In this document: positions 18,201 through 26,356 of the stretch, piece by piece
Numbering within the stretch: the first letter of the stretch is position 1
How the letters are laid out: every line of letters starts with the position of its first letter
NCBI RefSeq assembly: GCF_028682455.1
Contig: NZ_JANHLD010000002.1
Coordinates: 434,001-498,000, forward strand
Reading direction: 5' to 3'
Origin: Pseudomonas putida
GTDB taxonomy: Bacteria; Pseudomonadota; Gammaproteobacteria; Pseudomonadales; Pseudomonadaceae
DNA length: 64,000 nucleotides
Program-made: the position numbers and the translations under genes
The notes under the pieces: generated by a model
What the model was told of the DNA's origin: nothing
Database searches by the model: none
The model's input: the letters and a program-made list of their open reading frames with translations, nothing else

Positions 18201-18676
18201 GGGTCCTGCTCGGGGCCGGCCCCCAGGGTGGGGGGCGGAAAGGGCAGCTTGCCAGCTTCGGCAGTGGGGTCGAGCTTTTCGGTACCGAATTCTTCGTACA
18301 GCAACATTTGCTGGGTAAAGGGCTGGGCGCCGAACAGCGGGCTTGCCTTGCCGTTGGTGGGATAGTTGAACGAGGTTTGCTGCGACGGCGGCAGCGCGTT
18401 TTCTGTGCGCGGGGTGTTCCTGTCGCCCCATGCACCATTGGGCAGGGCCAAGGAGCCGTGGTTGCCTTCGGGCAACAGCTTGAGTTCATCGAGTGCGGCC
18501 TGGACGTCGGTGCGTGGCTGGGTATAGGCCGACGGGTCGGTGGGTGAGGGCGGGCTTACATCGTCCATGGGGACCGCGTTGGCGGTGACGGCGCTGAAGG
18601 TACCCAGCAGCACCGGCAGTACGCCTGGTTGCCTGAAAATGAACAGCGATGAACGACGCTTTGAGAAATGATGCAT
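15269..18676 (-). CDS. Large multicopper oxidase with C-terminal Ig-like domains (Mn-oxidase McoA-like candidate)
   Basis: This 1135-residue exported protein has a signal peptide ending near TANAVP. All four copper-ligand motifs are present: HEH at 348-350, HWFHDH at 435-440, HPVHVH at 818-823 and HCHNTQHEDNSM at 877-888, the last with Met as the axial type 1 residue. It is far longer than laccases (about 500). Residues 940-1135 hold a cadherin-like VNDSGATKAG...NVLANDSDPDGD repeat and a second beta domain. Large multicopper oxidases of this kind (MnxG, McoA) oxidise Mn(II) in P. putida; that role here is inference. It heads the copper-maturation gene set. Confidence 0.75.
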   Translation of the reverse strand: MHHFSKRRSSLFIFRQPGVLPVLLGTFSAVTANAVPMDDVSPPSPTDPSAYTQPRTDVQAALDELKLLPEGNHGSLALPNGAWGDRNTPRTENALPPSQQTSFNYPTNGKASPLFGAQPFTQQMLLYEEFGTEKLDPTAEAGKLPFPPPTLGAGPEQDPNSVARSGPASPALEAFLRQPGLYPFPTQYSNVLDRNPWKAQIETFLNRQPVGSPAEGRPPGKGWSHQRWNEFYPQASVKTAQIGARVNRGLRDSKQMHGYSKGEFGPDGLYNNTAGVTTTKGSTKGIEIRFHPNMPVQDHKNLWTFDGTLPPKLLMVRYGQPVLMRHYNGLPIDPAANGGFGLHTLSTHEHNGHSPAESDGYANAFFFPGQYYDYRWPVQLAGYDTINTEAKDPRAAFPCAPGETLWVNDSSPGLKTCENGSIKIRGDWRETMSTHWFHDHMLDFTAHNVYKGNAAMMNYYSAIDRGNETFEDGVNLRLPSGSALPWGNRDYDVNLTFADKAWDQSGQLWFNPFNIDGFIGDQMMVNWLYKPYFDVRARSYRFRILNGSVSRYMKIAVVREVQGNGGEFRGPQGSGVSYVRVPFHMIANDGNLMEHAIPFDGSMDLNGNGDLKDDNGILPTMAIAERYDIIINFSKNGIKAGDKIFFVNLMEHDTGKGPSKEAVSLADVLSEKYKAVIDQTSKGPRWRDGDPVVGKFLQLNVKAYSGQDTSMDPVAYEPAKPGKPAGKTMIPLTIQRDDPAMQAKLKLARHRSSEFGRSDGTDTAPWTIKTDGGFGYSMDPRRITAAPQLANGPTDAGYGGDGTLEVWKIKNGGNGWSHPVHVHFEEGVILNRDGKAPPEWEKWARKDLYRVGPEVDSSEEVEMAIRFREFAGTFMEHCHNTQHEDNSMLLRFDLEHPGQLQLMPSPMPTWDGVEFIASAALPSFRDKDDDTEGPDDDKPNQLPVAVNDSGATKAGTPITLNVLANDSDPDGDLPLAVVSLEQPDSGTGSVGTDGTRVTFTPPATVADAYTATFEYKVKDARGAISKLPGQVSVAVTPAPVEVDQNIKVTSAKATVRSGDRYTWDLMGTSALKIGDTLTITAATVNGPLNLGTASVLVGGTWRLSANTTGSAPSQPATVTIKPASGKAVTAPVTVR

Positions 18677-18860
18677 AGCGCTTACCCCGATCCGTACCGT
18701 GGGCTGCTTCAGGCCAGCCCGAGGAAATAGCCATTGGCCACTTGCCTTGGGCTTGACGCAAAAGTTGAGCCAACCGCCAGATGAGCCGGGACGTGCCTAA
18801 AAAGCGCATTTTATTCAATGGCTTGACTGCTGCGCAGGGGCAATCGATAGCGCAGTAATT

Positions 18861-18886
18861 ATTAGGGTGGGGGTATTTCCCCTAAT
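18861..18886. promoter_or_regulatory. Inverted repeat ATTAGGG...CCCTAAT upstream of the multicopper oxidase
   Basis: ATTAGGG at 18861-18867 is the exact reverse complement of CCCTAAT at 18880-18886. The centre contains GGGGTATTTCCCC, similar to the motif at 3568-3582. It sits about 185 bp upstream of the oxidase start and just after the recombinase stop on the same strand. It could be an operator or part of a terminator for the recombinase gene. Confidence 0.4.
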
Positions 18887-18926
18887 GTGGGATCCAACTT
18901 TCCCCGATTGTGCTGGCGAAGGGTTA

Positions 18927-19889
18927 TCAGGGTAGGTCGACGGCCCCGGGGAGGGCCAGGGTGGTTCCTTCGAGCACGGCCAGTTCACCGAACGACGCCG
19001 AGGCATCGATGTAGCGCAAGGCCGACTTGGCGTCCTTCCAGCCCACGTGATTCATCAGTGCCTTGAGCTCCCAGCCATTACTGGTGGCCCAGGTGGCAAA
19101 GCCCCGGCGCAAGGAGTGGCTGGTATATAAGGAAGCAGGCACGCCACCGCGTTCAAGAATGCGCCGCAGCAGGGCGATCAGGCTGTTGCTGTTGAGTGGC
19201 TGCTCGCCGAGGTTGCCCCAGCGGTCGAGTTTGCGAAACACCGGGCCCCGGGCGATGCCTGCCACTTCGATCCATTGCAGGTAGGCCTGTACTGGGCACA
19301 GCACTTTCAGGGCCGGGGCCTGGTGACGCACCCCCAGGGCCTGACGGTCGCCCTTGCTGCGCGGCAGGTAGATGGACATGCCCCGACCGGCCTCGGCCTG
19401 GATGTGCTCCACCTGCAAGCGCGCCAGTTCATCGCCGCGAAACCCGCGCCAAAAACCGATCAGCAACAGCGCCACATCGCGCCGCGCGCGAAGCAGCGCA
19501 GGCAACGCTTGCTGTTCCCGGGCCTGGCGGGCCTCGGTTTCCAGCACGGCGACGGCCTGTTGCAGGTGCTGGATTTGCAGAGCGGCGGCCTGGCGGGGTT
19601 CGGCGGGGTGCAGGGTGCGAATGCCCTTGAGTACCTGGCGCACTATCGGTGCCTTGGTGGGGTCGGGGAAACCCTGGCTGACATGCCATTGACCCAGTGC
19701 TGCCAGGCGCTGCTTGAGGGTGTTGATCGAATGACTCGAGGCGTGGTCTGCCAGGTAGCGGGCAATGCTGTCGGCGGTGGCCGGCAAGAACCCGCCCCAA
19801 CTCACTTCGAAGTGCTCCACTGCGGCCTGGTAGCTGCGCCGGGTATTGTCCCGGGTGGCGGCCTGCAGGTAACGCTCGATGGTATTCAT
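18927..19889 (-). CDS. Tyrosine recombinase / phage-type integrase
   Basis: A 320-residue protein with an N-terminal SAM-like core-binding domain (about 1-110) and a C-terminal catalytic domain. The catalytic residues appear intact: Arg151 (GFRGDELARL), Lys180 (RSKGD), His258 and Arg261 (SHSLRRG), His281/Trp284 (HVGWKDA) and Tyr293 (LRYID). The start ATG at 19889 follows AAAGGCCGGCA. No other phage or transposon genes flank it, only an AT-rich orphan gene on one side and the copper cluster on the other. No attachment-site repeats were recognised by eye. Confidence 0.88.
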   Translation of the reverse strand: MNTIERYLQAATRDNTRRSYQAAVEHFEVSWGGFLPATADSIARYLADHASSHSINTLKQRLAALGQWHVSQGFPDPTKAPIVRQVLKGIRTLHPAEPRQAAALQIQHLQQAVAVLETEARQAREQQALPALLRARRDVALLLIGFWRGFRGDELARLQVEHIQAEAGRGMSIYLPRSKGDRQALGVRHQAPALKVLCPVQAYLQWIEVAGIARGPVFRKLDRWGNLGEQPLNSNSLIALLRRILERGGVPASLYTSHSLRRGFATWATSNGWELKALMNHVGWKDAKSALRYIDASASFGELAVLEGTTLALPGAVDLP

Positions 19890-20127
19890 TGCCGGCCTTT
19901 TGAAGGTGGTGTGCAAGGCGCGCATTGTACCGCGCTCCTACAGTGTGTGTTTAGTGGTACTTTTTACAAATCAAGCAGTCAATTTCAGAGCGTTCCTAAG
20001 TGTAGCGACTTGTAATCGATAACCGGTGTACTCACAATTTCGAGATAGCCAAGTGGCACAGTCGACAATTGAAATATGTATGTTTATTTCACGCATTTTT
20101 TAGATAGAAAACATCAAGGAAAAAATA

Positions 20128-20637
20128 ATGCCATTCAATCCTGAAGTGGTACGTCAAGTTGACTCGGTCTTGCGACACCGATCTCAGATTGTTCAGATAC
20201 TGGTCAAGCATGACCTTTATCAGGCGCCAGCGTCGGAAATAGATATTCATGAGCTTCGCAAGCACGGCGATCGATATTTCATCCACAGCCCACTACTGGG
20301 GAAAATGAAATCGGCTGACGGTGTCTACATCTTCGTTATTCGTTCGTGGGAGCCCTGGAGGATAGTCTGCGCCAAAATTGGTTCGGTGGGTGGACATACA
20401 TCGTTGAGTCGAGAACATCGTAACGGGCGGCAATTCGTGGGGAGCGTGCATTTTGCGGGAGAGATGATTTTCGAGCGCGGCCATCTAATAGCCTGGAACA
20501 ATGGCAGCGGGCATTACAGGCCTGAGTCAAACTTGGAAAGAACTAACGTTCTACCCTATATAAACCACATGCTTCCCATTGGTTTGTTCAGAAGCAACGG
20601 AAGTGCAGGGCGGACGTTTGGATACGCCAACGGCTGA
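20128..20637 (+). CDS. Hypothetical protein with a GHLIAWNNGSGHYRP motif
   Basis: This 169-residue protein has no signal peptide or membrane segment. AAGGA lies upstream of the ATG at 20128, so translation looks real. The most distinctive part is GHLIAWNNGSGHYRPESN near residues 116-135, followed by NVLPYINHMLPIGLF. I recall similar SGHY(K/R)P segments in C-terminal parts of some Pseudomonas secreted or toxin-like proteins, but I cannot name a family. The gene and its 238-bp upstream region are AT-richer than the surroundings and lie next to an integrase, which suggests recent acquisition. Confidence 0.6.
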   Translation: MPFNPEVVRQVDSVLRHRSQIVQILVKHDLYQAPASEIDIHELRKHGDRYFIHSPLLGKMKSADGVYIFVIRSWEPWRIVCAKIGSVGGHTSLSREHRNGRQFVGSVHFAGEMIFERGHLIAWNNGSGHYRPESNLERTNVLPYINHMLPIGLFRSNGSAGRTFGYANG

Positions 20638-20670
20638 ATGACGGCTGCCTAACCGGGACAGCCCACCTGC

Positions 20671-20740
20671 CGGCCTCTCGCGGGGCAACTCCCACCAGTA
20701 CACACCTCAACCCTGCGGGAGCTGGCTCGCCAGCGATGAG
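20671..20740. repeat. REP-like half elements
   Basis: CTCGCGGGGCAACTCCCACC and CTGCGGGAGCTGGCTCGCC are two imperfect REP units in the gap between the orphan gene and the MFS gene. They pair less well than the other copies. Confidence 0.45.
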
Positions 20741-20821
20741 GCCAGTGCGGCGGCGATGCTTTCATGTATCGCCGCCGCACCCGCCACAGACTGAATGCCT
20801 TTGTTCTCGTTGATCATCCAG

Positions 20822-22099
20822 TCAGGACTTCAAGGGGTGTTGGACCCGTGCCCCACCAGGACGTGACAGTACCTGCATGATTATCCAGGTGGCCAGGTAG
20901 GAACTGGCACAGAAGATAAAAATCAGGTTGTAGCCCAGCGTCAGATTATCCAGCGCCTTGTAATGTTCCAGCACGATGCCGACAACCAGCGGGAAGATCA
21001 TGCCACCCACCGAACCTGCCGTACCGCCGATGCCCATGACGGAGGCCACTTGCGAACGGGGGAAGTTGTCGGCAACGGTGGTGAACAAATTGGCCGACCA
21101 GCCCTGGTGCGCGGCAGCAGCCAGGCTCAACAAACCGACCATGACCCACAGGTTGTCGACGTAACTCGAGAGCCCGATCGGCAAGGCCAGCACGGCCATC
21201 ATCAGCATCGCACGGCTGCGTGCCGTTCTGACCGAGCAGCCCGCGGCGATCATGCGTGACGACAACCACCCGCCACCGATGCTGCCAATGGACGTTGCGC
21301 AGTAGACGATCATCAACGGCAGGCCCAGGTGCTTGAGGTCCAGGGCAAACCGGCTGGAGAAGTAGGAGGGCAGCCAGAACAACATGAACCACCAGATGGG
21401 GTCGGTGAGCAGTTTTCCAATCACAAACACCCAGGTCGAGCGTATCCCCAGCAGCTCACGCCATTTGATCCTGACCTGCGGCTCAGCCTGGGCATCCTGG
21501 TTGATATGGGCAAGCTCGGCGAGGCTGATACCGGGGTGGTTGGCCGGTGCCCGGTAGAGCATCTGCCAGAACACCAGCCAGACGAAACCGGTGAGCCCGG
21601 TGATGATGAACGCCGACTCCCACCCATAATTGACCGCCAGCCAAGGCACGCACGCAGGCGCCAGGATGGCACCGACGCTGGTGCCGGAGGTCAGGATACC
21701 CACCGCCAATGCCCGCTCCTTGCGTGGAAACCATTCGGAGACGGCCTTGATCGCTGCCGGAAAGTTGCCGGACTCACCCAGGCCCAACAAGGCCCGCATG
21801 AACAAGAAGCTCAGCGTCGATTGCGCCGCCGCATGGCCGATGGCTGCCAGGCTCCAGACCACGATGCAGGCGGCATAGCCCAGCTTGGTGCCCAAGCGGT
21901 CGATCAATTTGCCGAACACCAGCAAGCCGATGGCATAGCTGGCCTGAAACACGACAACCAGGTAGCTGTAGTCCGTCTCACTCCAGTGGAATTGTTGCTC
22001 GAGCAGCGGCTTCAACAGACCGAGCACCTGGCGGTCCAGGTAGTTGATGGTGGTGGCGAAGAACAACAGGGCGCAAATCTGCCAGCGATACCGGGACAT
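20822..22099 (-). CDS. MFS transporter, hexuronate (ExuT)-like
   Basis: A 425-residue protein with about 12 membrane segments. ACS-family marks are ATTINYLDRQVLGLLKP in TM1, the loop GKLIDRLGTKLGYA, and GLGESGNFPAAIKAVSEWFPRKERALAVG, characteristic of hexuronate and aldonate transporters. It is the last gene of a minus-strand operon with an isomerase, a DUF993 protein, an SDR and an acyl-CoA dehydrogenase. A likely substrate is a sugar acid or an oxidised product of the pathway, imported by proton symport. Confidence 0.82.
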   Translation of the reverse strand: MSRYRWQICALLFFATTINYLDRQVLGLLKPLLEQQFHWSETDYSYLVVVFQASYAIGLLVFGKLIDRLGTKLGYAACIVVWSLAAIGHAAAQSTLSFLFMRALLGLGESGNFPAAIKAVSEWFPRKERALAVGILTSGTSVGAILAPACVPWLAVNYGWESAFIITGLTGFVWLVFWQMLYRAPANHPGISLAELAHINQDAQAEPQVRIKWRELLGIRSTWVFVIGKLLTDPIWWFMLFWLPSYFSSRFALDLKHLGLPLMIVYCATSIGSIGGGWLSSRMIAAGCSVRTARSRAMLMMAVLALPIGLSSYVDNLWVMVGLLSLAAAAHQGWSANLFTTVADNFPRSQVASVMGIGGTAGSVGGMIFPLVVGIVLEHYKALDNLTLGYNLIFIFCASSYLATWIIMQVLSRPGGARVQHPLKS

Positions 22100-22143
22100 G
22101 GCGGTTTTCTCATTCTTGTTGTTGTAGGAAAGTCAGGGGGGGG

Positions 22144-23001
22144 TCAGCAGTGTTGTTGCAGGCGCCGGGCGCAGGTGCGCAGTACCTCATCAGGTTCACG
22201 CTGCCACCAGTCGTCGCGCGAGAAGATTTCGACTTCTGTTGCCCCCCGGTAGCCGGCAGCCTGGACTGACTGACGAAGGCTGCGCAGGTCGATGACGCCA
22301 TCGCCCATCATGCCGCGGTCGAGCAGCAGGTCACGGGTGGGCACCAGCCAGTCAGACAGGTGCAGGCCCAGAATGCGGCGCTGTTGGCCTGCGCGGTGCA
22401 CCTGCCGGTCAAGCGCGGGATCCCACCAGCAGTGGTAGGCATCGATTGCCACGCCCAGTGCATCAAAACCGTCCGGTTCCAGGGTTTCGCACAAGTCCAG
22501 GGCTTGTTCCAGCGTCGACAGGCAGGAGCGGTCTGCGGCGTACATCGGATGCAAGGGTTCCAGGGCCAGGGCGACCCGGTGCCGGCGGGCGTGCTCCAGC
22601 AGCAAGCCGATCCCCTCGGTGACCTGGGCGCGTGCTGCCGGAAGATCGCGGGAGCCTTCGGACAGGCCGCCGACGACCATGATGAAACACTCGGCCTGCA
22701 GTTCGGCGGCTTCTTCAATAGCCCGGCGGTTGTCTTCCAGGGCAGCCTCGAAGCCCTGGCGCGTTGTAGCCGGCAGGTAGGTTGAGCGGCAGTAGGCATT
22801 GACCTTGAGGCCGCAATCGCGCAACTGGCGGCGTGCCTGGGCAAGGTCCCGGCCCTCCAGGTCGCGGCGCCAGGGCGCAACGTAGCCGAAGCCCGCCTGG
22901 GCAATCAGCTCCAGCGCTTGTGCAAAGGGGAGGCGGTGGCCGAGGGTCGCGGTGTTGATCGAACAGTGGTCGAGGCGAAGGTGCGATGTGGAGTCAGGCA
23001 T
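22144..23001 (-). CDS. Sugar phosphate isomerase/epimerase-like TIM-barrel protein
   Basis: A 285-residue AP-endonuclease-2-fold protein. Metal-ligand candidates on barrel strands are Glu in LALEPLHP, Asp in VAIDAYHCWWD, His in LGLHLSDW and Glu in TEVEIFSR. Members isomerise or epimerise sugars and inositol derivatives, though some are dehydratases. It lies 65 bp downstream of the DUF993 gene and 45 bp upstream of the transporter gene in the same operon, so it likely acts on the same substrate. The specific reaction cannot be assigned. Confidence 0.8.
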   Translation of the reverse strand: MPDSTSHLRLDHCSINTATLGHRLPFAQALELIAQAGFGYVAPWRRDLEGRDLAQARRQLRDCGLKVNAYCRSTYLPATTRQGFEAALEDNRRAIEEAAELQAECFIMVVGGLSEGSRDLPAARAQVTEGIGLLLEHARRHRVALALEPLHPMYAADRSCLSTLEQALDLCETLEPDGFDALGVAIDAYHCWWDPALDRQVHRAGQQRRILGLHLSDWLVPTRDLLLDRGMMGDGVIDLRSLRQSVQAAGYRGATEVEIFSRDDWWQREPDEVLRTCARRLQQHC

Positions 23002-23065
23002 AGGTTACTCACCAGGGCAGAGGATGAGCGCGCAGCGCCACCAGGCGGGGCACTGCGCAGCGGGG

Positions 23066-24241
23066 CTAGGCATCGACGCCGTAGAGCGCCAGGAAGCGCT
23101 TCATCCGCGCGACCGCCAGGGCCGGGTCGGCCAGCAGCCCGGCCTGGTCGGCCAGGCGGAACACCTCGCAGAAGTAGGGCAGCGGCCGCAGGGCCTGGTG
23201 ACCACCGAGCATGATGAAATGCTCCTGGTGGCCATTGAGGTAGGCAAGGAACACCACCCCGGTCTTGTAGTACTGGGTGGGGCTGCTGAAGATCAGCCGT
23301 GCCAGGGGCAGGGTCGGCTCCAGTAGACGCCGGTACCCGGCCAGATCATCCCGTGCCAGGGCTGCCAGTGCCTGCGAGGCTGCAGGTGCGATGGCATCGA
23401 AGATCCCCAGCAGGGCATGGGAGTAACCCTGTTCATCGCCTGCAATCAGCTCGGGGTAGTTGAAGTCGTCGCCGGTGTACATCTTTACCGAGCTCGGCAG
23501 GCGCCGGCGCATGAGGATCTCCTTGTCCTTGTCGAGCAGGGAAATCTTGATGCCGTCCACCTTGTGGACGTTTTCATGGATCACGTCCAGGCAGGTATCC
23601 AGCGCCTCTTCGAAGCGCTCGCTGCCCCAGTATCCCCGGAGTGCCGGGTCGAACATGTCGCCCAGCCAATGCAGGATCACCGGCTGGTCGGCTTCAGCCA
23701 GTACCTTGCGGTACACCAGGCGGTAGTCGAACGGCGTTTTCGCCACGCGGGCCAAGGCCCGGCTGGCCATGAGGATGATCCGCCCATCGAGCTTGGCAAT
23801 GGCATCGCGTTGCTCGGCATAGGCGCGCACCACGTCATCCAGGGTGCGGACCTCGTCCACTGCCAGTTGGTCGGTGCCACAGCCAGAGAAAATCACCGCG
23901 TGGCGGATGTCGCGGGTCTCACTGAGGGTACGTTCGATCAGTTCGAGCGCCGTGGGCCAGTCCAGGCCCATGCCGCGCTGGGCGGTGTCCATCGCCTCGG
24001 CGATGCCCAAGCCTTGTTGCAGCAGGTAGCGGCGATAGTCGAGCGTGCGCGTCCAGTCGATCGCAGCCTTGCCACCGGGTGGAGTGGCGCTGAATGGATC
24101 GGCCACCACGTGAGCGGCGGAAAGCGCGATGCGATTGGCCGGCAGCGGGCTTTGCGGCGCCGCCAGTGGTACGCCGGCCAGGGTGTAGCGCTGCAATGAA
24201 TGACCGGCTTGGGCGCTGGGCAGGTTGATGTTCAAAGACAT
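23066..24241 (-). CDS. DUF993 / dihydrodipicolinate synthase-like protein
   Basis: A 391-residue protein with an aldolase-like (beta/alpha)8 pattern. Notable segments are HAVIFSGCGTDQL, QPVILHWLGDMFDPALRGYWGS, VDGIKISLLD (Lys in a position like the Schiff-base Lys of DHDPS) and VKMYTGDDFNYPELI. I recognise the DUF993 family, grouped with dihydrodipicolinate synthase-like aldolases; its reaction is, to my knowledge, not established. GGAG lies 8 bp before the ATG at 24241; a GTG at 24250 is an alternative. It may do a retro-aldol or Claisen-type cleavage late in the pathway. Confidence 0.75.
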   Translation of the reverse strand: MSLNINLPSAQAGHSLQRYTLAGVPLAAPQSPLPANRIALSAAHVVADPFSATPPGGKAAIDWTRTLDYRRYLLQQGLGIAEAMDTAQRGMGLDWPTALELIERTLSETRDIRHAVIFSGCGTDQLAVDEVRTLDDVVRAYAEQRDAIAKLDGRIILMASRALARVAKTPFDYRLVYRKVLAEADQPVILHWLGDMFDPALRGYWGSERFEEALDTCLDVIHENVHKVDGIKISLLDKDKEILMRRRLPSSVKMYTGDDFNYPELIAGDEQGYSHALLGIFDAIAPAASQALAALARDDLAGYRRLLEPTLPLARLIFSSPTQYYKTGVVFLAYLNGHQEHFIMLGGHQALRPLPYFCEVFRLADQAGLLADPALAVARMKRFLALYGVDA

Positions 24242-24256
24242 GCGAGGCACTCCAGA

Positions 24257-25027
24257 TCAGAACTTGGGAATCAGCAGGCCGCCATCGACGGGCACGGCAT
24301 GGCCAACGGTGTAGGGCAGGGCGCCGATCGCCATGCTGACCACCACGCGGGCCACATCCTCGGGTTGCCCCCAGCGCTTGATGGCGGTCAGGCCACGTTC
24401 GATCTCGGCGTCGTAGCGGGCTTTTGACGGCGCGGTCATTTCGGTGGCGATCAGGCCGGGTTGTACCTCGTACACACCGATGCCGGCCTCGGCCAGGCGC
24501 ACCGCGAACAGGCGCGAGGTCATCGACAGCGCCGCCTTGGACACGCAGTACTCGCCGCGCAGCACGGAGACAGCCCGGGCATTGGACGAGGTGATGGTGA
24601 CGACGCTGCGCGGCACCTGGCCGGCCGGGCGCTTGACCAAGCGGCGGGCGAAGGCCTGGGTGAGGAAGAAAGTGCCGCGGCTGTTGATCTGCTGGCAGCG
24701 GTCGAAGCTCTCGGGTGTCACCTCCAGCAGATCGCCCCGTGACAACACCGACACCCCGGCGTTATTGACCAGGCACGTCAGCGCCCCGATCGCTTGTTCA
24801 GCGGCATCCAGCAGCGCGTCATGGCGGTCGATGGCGGCAATGTCACCGGCAATCACCGCGGCCTTGGCGCCAAGCTGCCTGGCCAGTTCGGCGGTCTCTT
24901 GCAGGGCCGGGTCGGCGTGCAGGTCAAGCAACGCCAGATCGAAGCCGGCCTGTGCCAGGCCGACCGCGATGGCCCGGCCGATACCGGCACGGGCGCCGGT
25001 GACCAGTGCGGTTGGGCGGGCAGTCAT
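24257..25027 (-). CDS. SDR-family oxidoreductase
   Basis: A 256-residue classical short-chain dehydrogenase. The cofactor site is TGARAGIG near residue 10, with LLDLHAD suggesting NAD preference because of the acidic residue. NNAGVS and the active-site Ser (TSSN) and Tyr-x-x-x-Lys (EYCVSKAA) follow. It resembles 3-ketoacyl reductases and sugar-alcohol dehydrogenases. Its ATG overlaps the stop of the upstream acyl-CoA dehydrogenase by 4 bp, giving tight coupling. It probably oxidises a hydroxyl formed after the dehydrogenation step. Confidence 0.85.
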   Translation of the reverse strand: MTARPTALVTGARAGIGRAIAVGLAQAGFDLALLDLHADPALQETAELARQLGAKAAVIAGDIAAIDRHDALLDAAEQAIGALTCLVNNAGVSVLSRGDLLEVTPESFDRCQQINSRGTFFLTQAFARRLVKRPAGQVPRSVVTITSSNARAVSVLRGEYCVSKAALSMTSRLFAVRLAEAGIGVYEVQPGLIATEMTAPSKARYDAEIERGLTAIKRWGQPEDVARVVVSMAIGALPYTVGHAVPVDGGLLIPKF

Positions 25028-26169
25028 GCGCGTGCTCCCTGGTTGAGCAGCTCGCGGGCAATGATCGTGCGCTGGATCTGGTTGGTGCCTTCGTAGATCT
25101 GGGTGATCTTGGCGTCGCGGTACAGGCGCTCGACCTCAAAGCCGCGGATGAACCCGCTACCGCCGAACAACTGCACCGCATTGGCGGTCTGGGCAACGGC
25201 GATGTCGGCGGCAAAACACTTGGCCATCGAGCAGGCGATGGTGGCGTTGTCGGCGCGGTCGAGGCGGCCGGCGGCGTCTTGCACCAGCAGGCGCGCGGCA
25301 CGAATGTCCTTGGCCATGTCGGCGAGGATCCACTGCAGGCCCTGGTTGTCGGCAATCGGCTTGCCGAACTGCTTGCGTTGCGGCACGTATTCCAGGGCTG
25401 CCTCCAACCCCGCCTGGGCAATTCCGACAGCCAGCGACGCGATGCCCACCCGGCCCTTGTCCAGGGCACTCATCATGATGTGAAAGCCCCGGCCTTCGAC
25501 GCCCAGCAGGGCATCGGCCGGCAGTTCGACATTGTCGAACGTCAGGCCGCCGACCTGAGAGGCGCGCTGGCCCATCTTGTGCTCCTTGGGCCCCTTGGAC
25601 ACGCCCGGCAGATGGCAGTCGACAATGAAGATGCTCATGCCGCGTTTGCCAGCGGCAGGGTCGGTGCGCGCCAGCACAAAGGCCAGGTCGGCCACCGGTG
25701 CGTTGTGAATCCATAGTTTCGAGCCGTTGAGCCGCCAGCCTGTATCGGTCCGTACCGCGGTGGTGCGGATGCCCGACACGTCTGACCCGGCCTCGGCCTC
25801 GGTGATGCAATAGGCCGGGTGCTGTCGAGCACTCAACAGCGGGGGCAGGTAGCGCTCGCATTGCGCAGCGGTGCCGTGCACCGAAAGCAGGGTACCGATC
25901 AGCTCCAGCAAGCCGCACTGGTCAGCCACCGAGGCGTAGCCGCGCGATAGTTCCTCCATCACCAGGGCATAGGCGATGGTGTCGAGGCCTGCACCTCCCA
26001 ACTCCTCGGGCACGGTGATGCCGAACAGGCCGAGCTCGCCCATTTGTCGGTAAAGCGGCGCGGGGAAGCTTTCGTCATGGTCGAGCTGCTCGGCGATCGG
26101 GCGGATGGCCTGGTCGGCAAAGCGCCGTGCAAGGTCCTGAATCTGCAGGTGGGTTTCAGAAAGCTGCAT
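25024..26169 (-). CDS. Acyl-CoA dehydrogenase
   Basis: A 381-residue flavoprotein. It carries PEELGGAGLDTIAYALVMEELSRG in the N-terminal domain, CITEAEAGSDVSG in the FAD domain and AVQLFGGSGFIRGFEVERLYRDAKI with IYEGTNQIQR at the C-terminus. The catalytic Glu in IYEGTNQ is present. It is the first gene of a five-gene minus-strand operon whose promoter contains the candidate TetR operator at 26255. It should introduce a double bond into the CoA ester made by the divergent CoA-transferase, passing electrons to ETF. Confidence 0.88.
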   Translation of the reverse strand: MQLSETHLQIQDLARRFADQAIRPIAEQLDHDESFPAPLYRQMGELGLFGITVPEELGGAGLDTIAYALVMEELSRGYASVADQCGLLELIGTLLSVHGTAAQCERYLPPLLSARQHPAYCITEAEAGSDVSGIRTTAVRTDTGWRLNGSKLWIHNAPVADLAFVLARTDPAAGKRGMSIFIVDCHLPGVSKGPKEHKMGQRASQVGGLTFDNVELPADALLGVEGRGFHIMMSALDKGRVGIASLAVGIAQAGLEAALEYVPQRKQFGKPIADNQGLQWILADMAKDIRAARLLVQDAAGRLDRADNATIACSMAKCFAADIAVAQTANAVQLFGGSGFIRGFEVERLYRDAKITQIYEGTNQIQRTIIARELLNQGARA

Positions 26170-26254
26170 TGTTTTTTTCCTTTCTGTAGGCGGCGAGGGG
26201 AGCCTCGCGCTGTGGGTTGTGTTCTTTTTCGGGCTGATCTAAAGTGTTTTTAAG

Positions 26255-26268
26255 TAACCAACTGGTTA
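26255..26268. promoter_or_regulatory. Candidate TetR operator, perfect copy (TAACCA-AC-TGGTTA)
   Basis: TAACCAACTGGTTA is a perfect palindrome with 6-bp arms and a 2-bp centre. It lies between the divergent acyl-CoA dehydrogenase (start 26169) and CoA-transferase (start 26357), placed to control both. Related copies occur at 28720-28733 and 32133-32146. Confidence 0.65.
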
Positions 26269-26356
26269 TTTATTTAATGCGTCCTTTCGGTAGGCGTCAA
26301 GCACTCTCTTGAACCCAGGCTTGACCCGTGACCCGGCAAACGATGAGGAAAAAACA

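Noticed and set aside
15731..18547. A 938-codon open frame on the plus strand opposite the multicopper oxidase
   Set aside because: Its product is Val/Gly/Arg/His-rich with no recognisable domain. The minus strand encodes all four copper motifs of a known family, so this is an antisense shadow of a high-GC gene.
18927..19889. A complete prophage or integrative element around the tyrosine recombinase
   Set aside because: No phage structural, replication or conjugation genes flank it, and no matching attachment repeats were seen.
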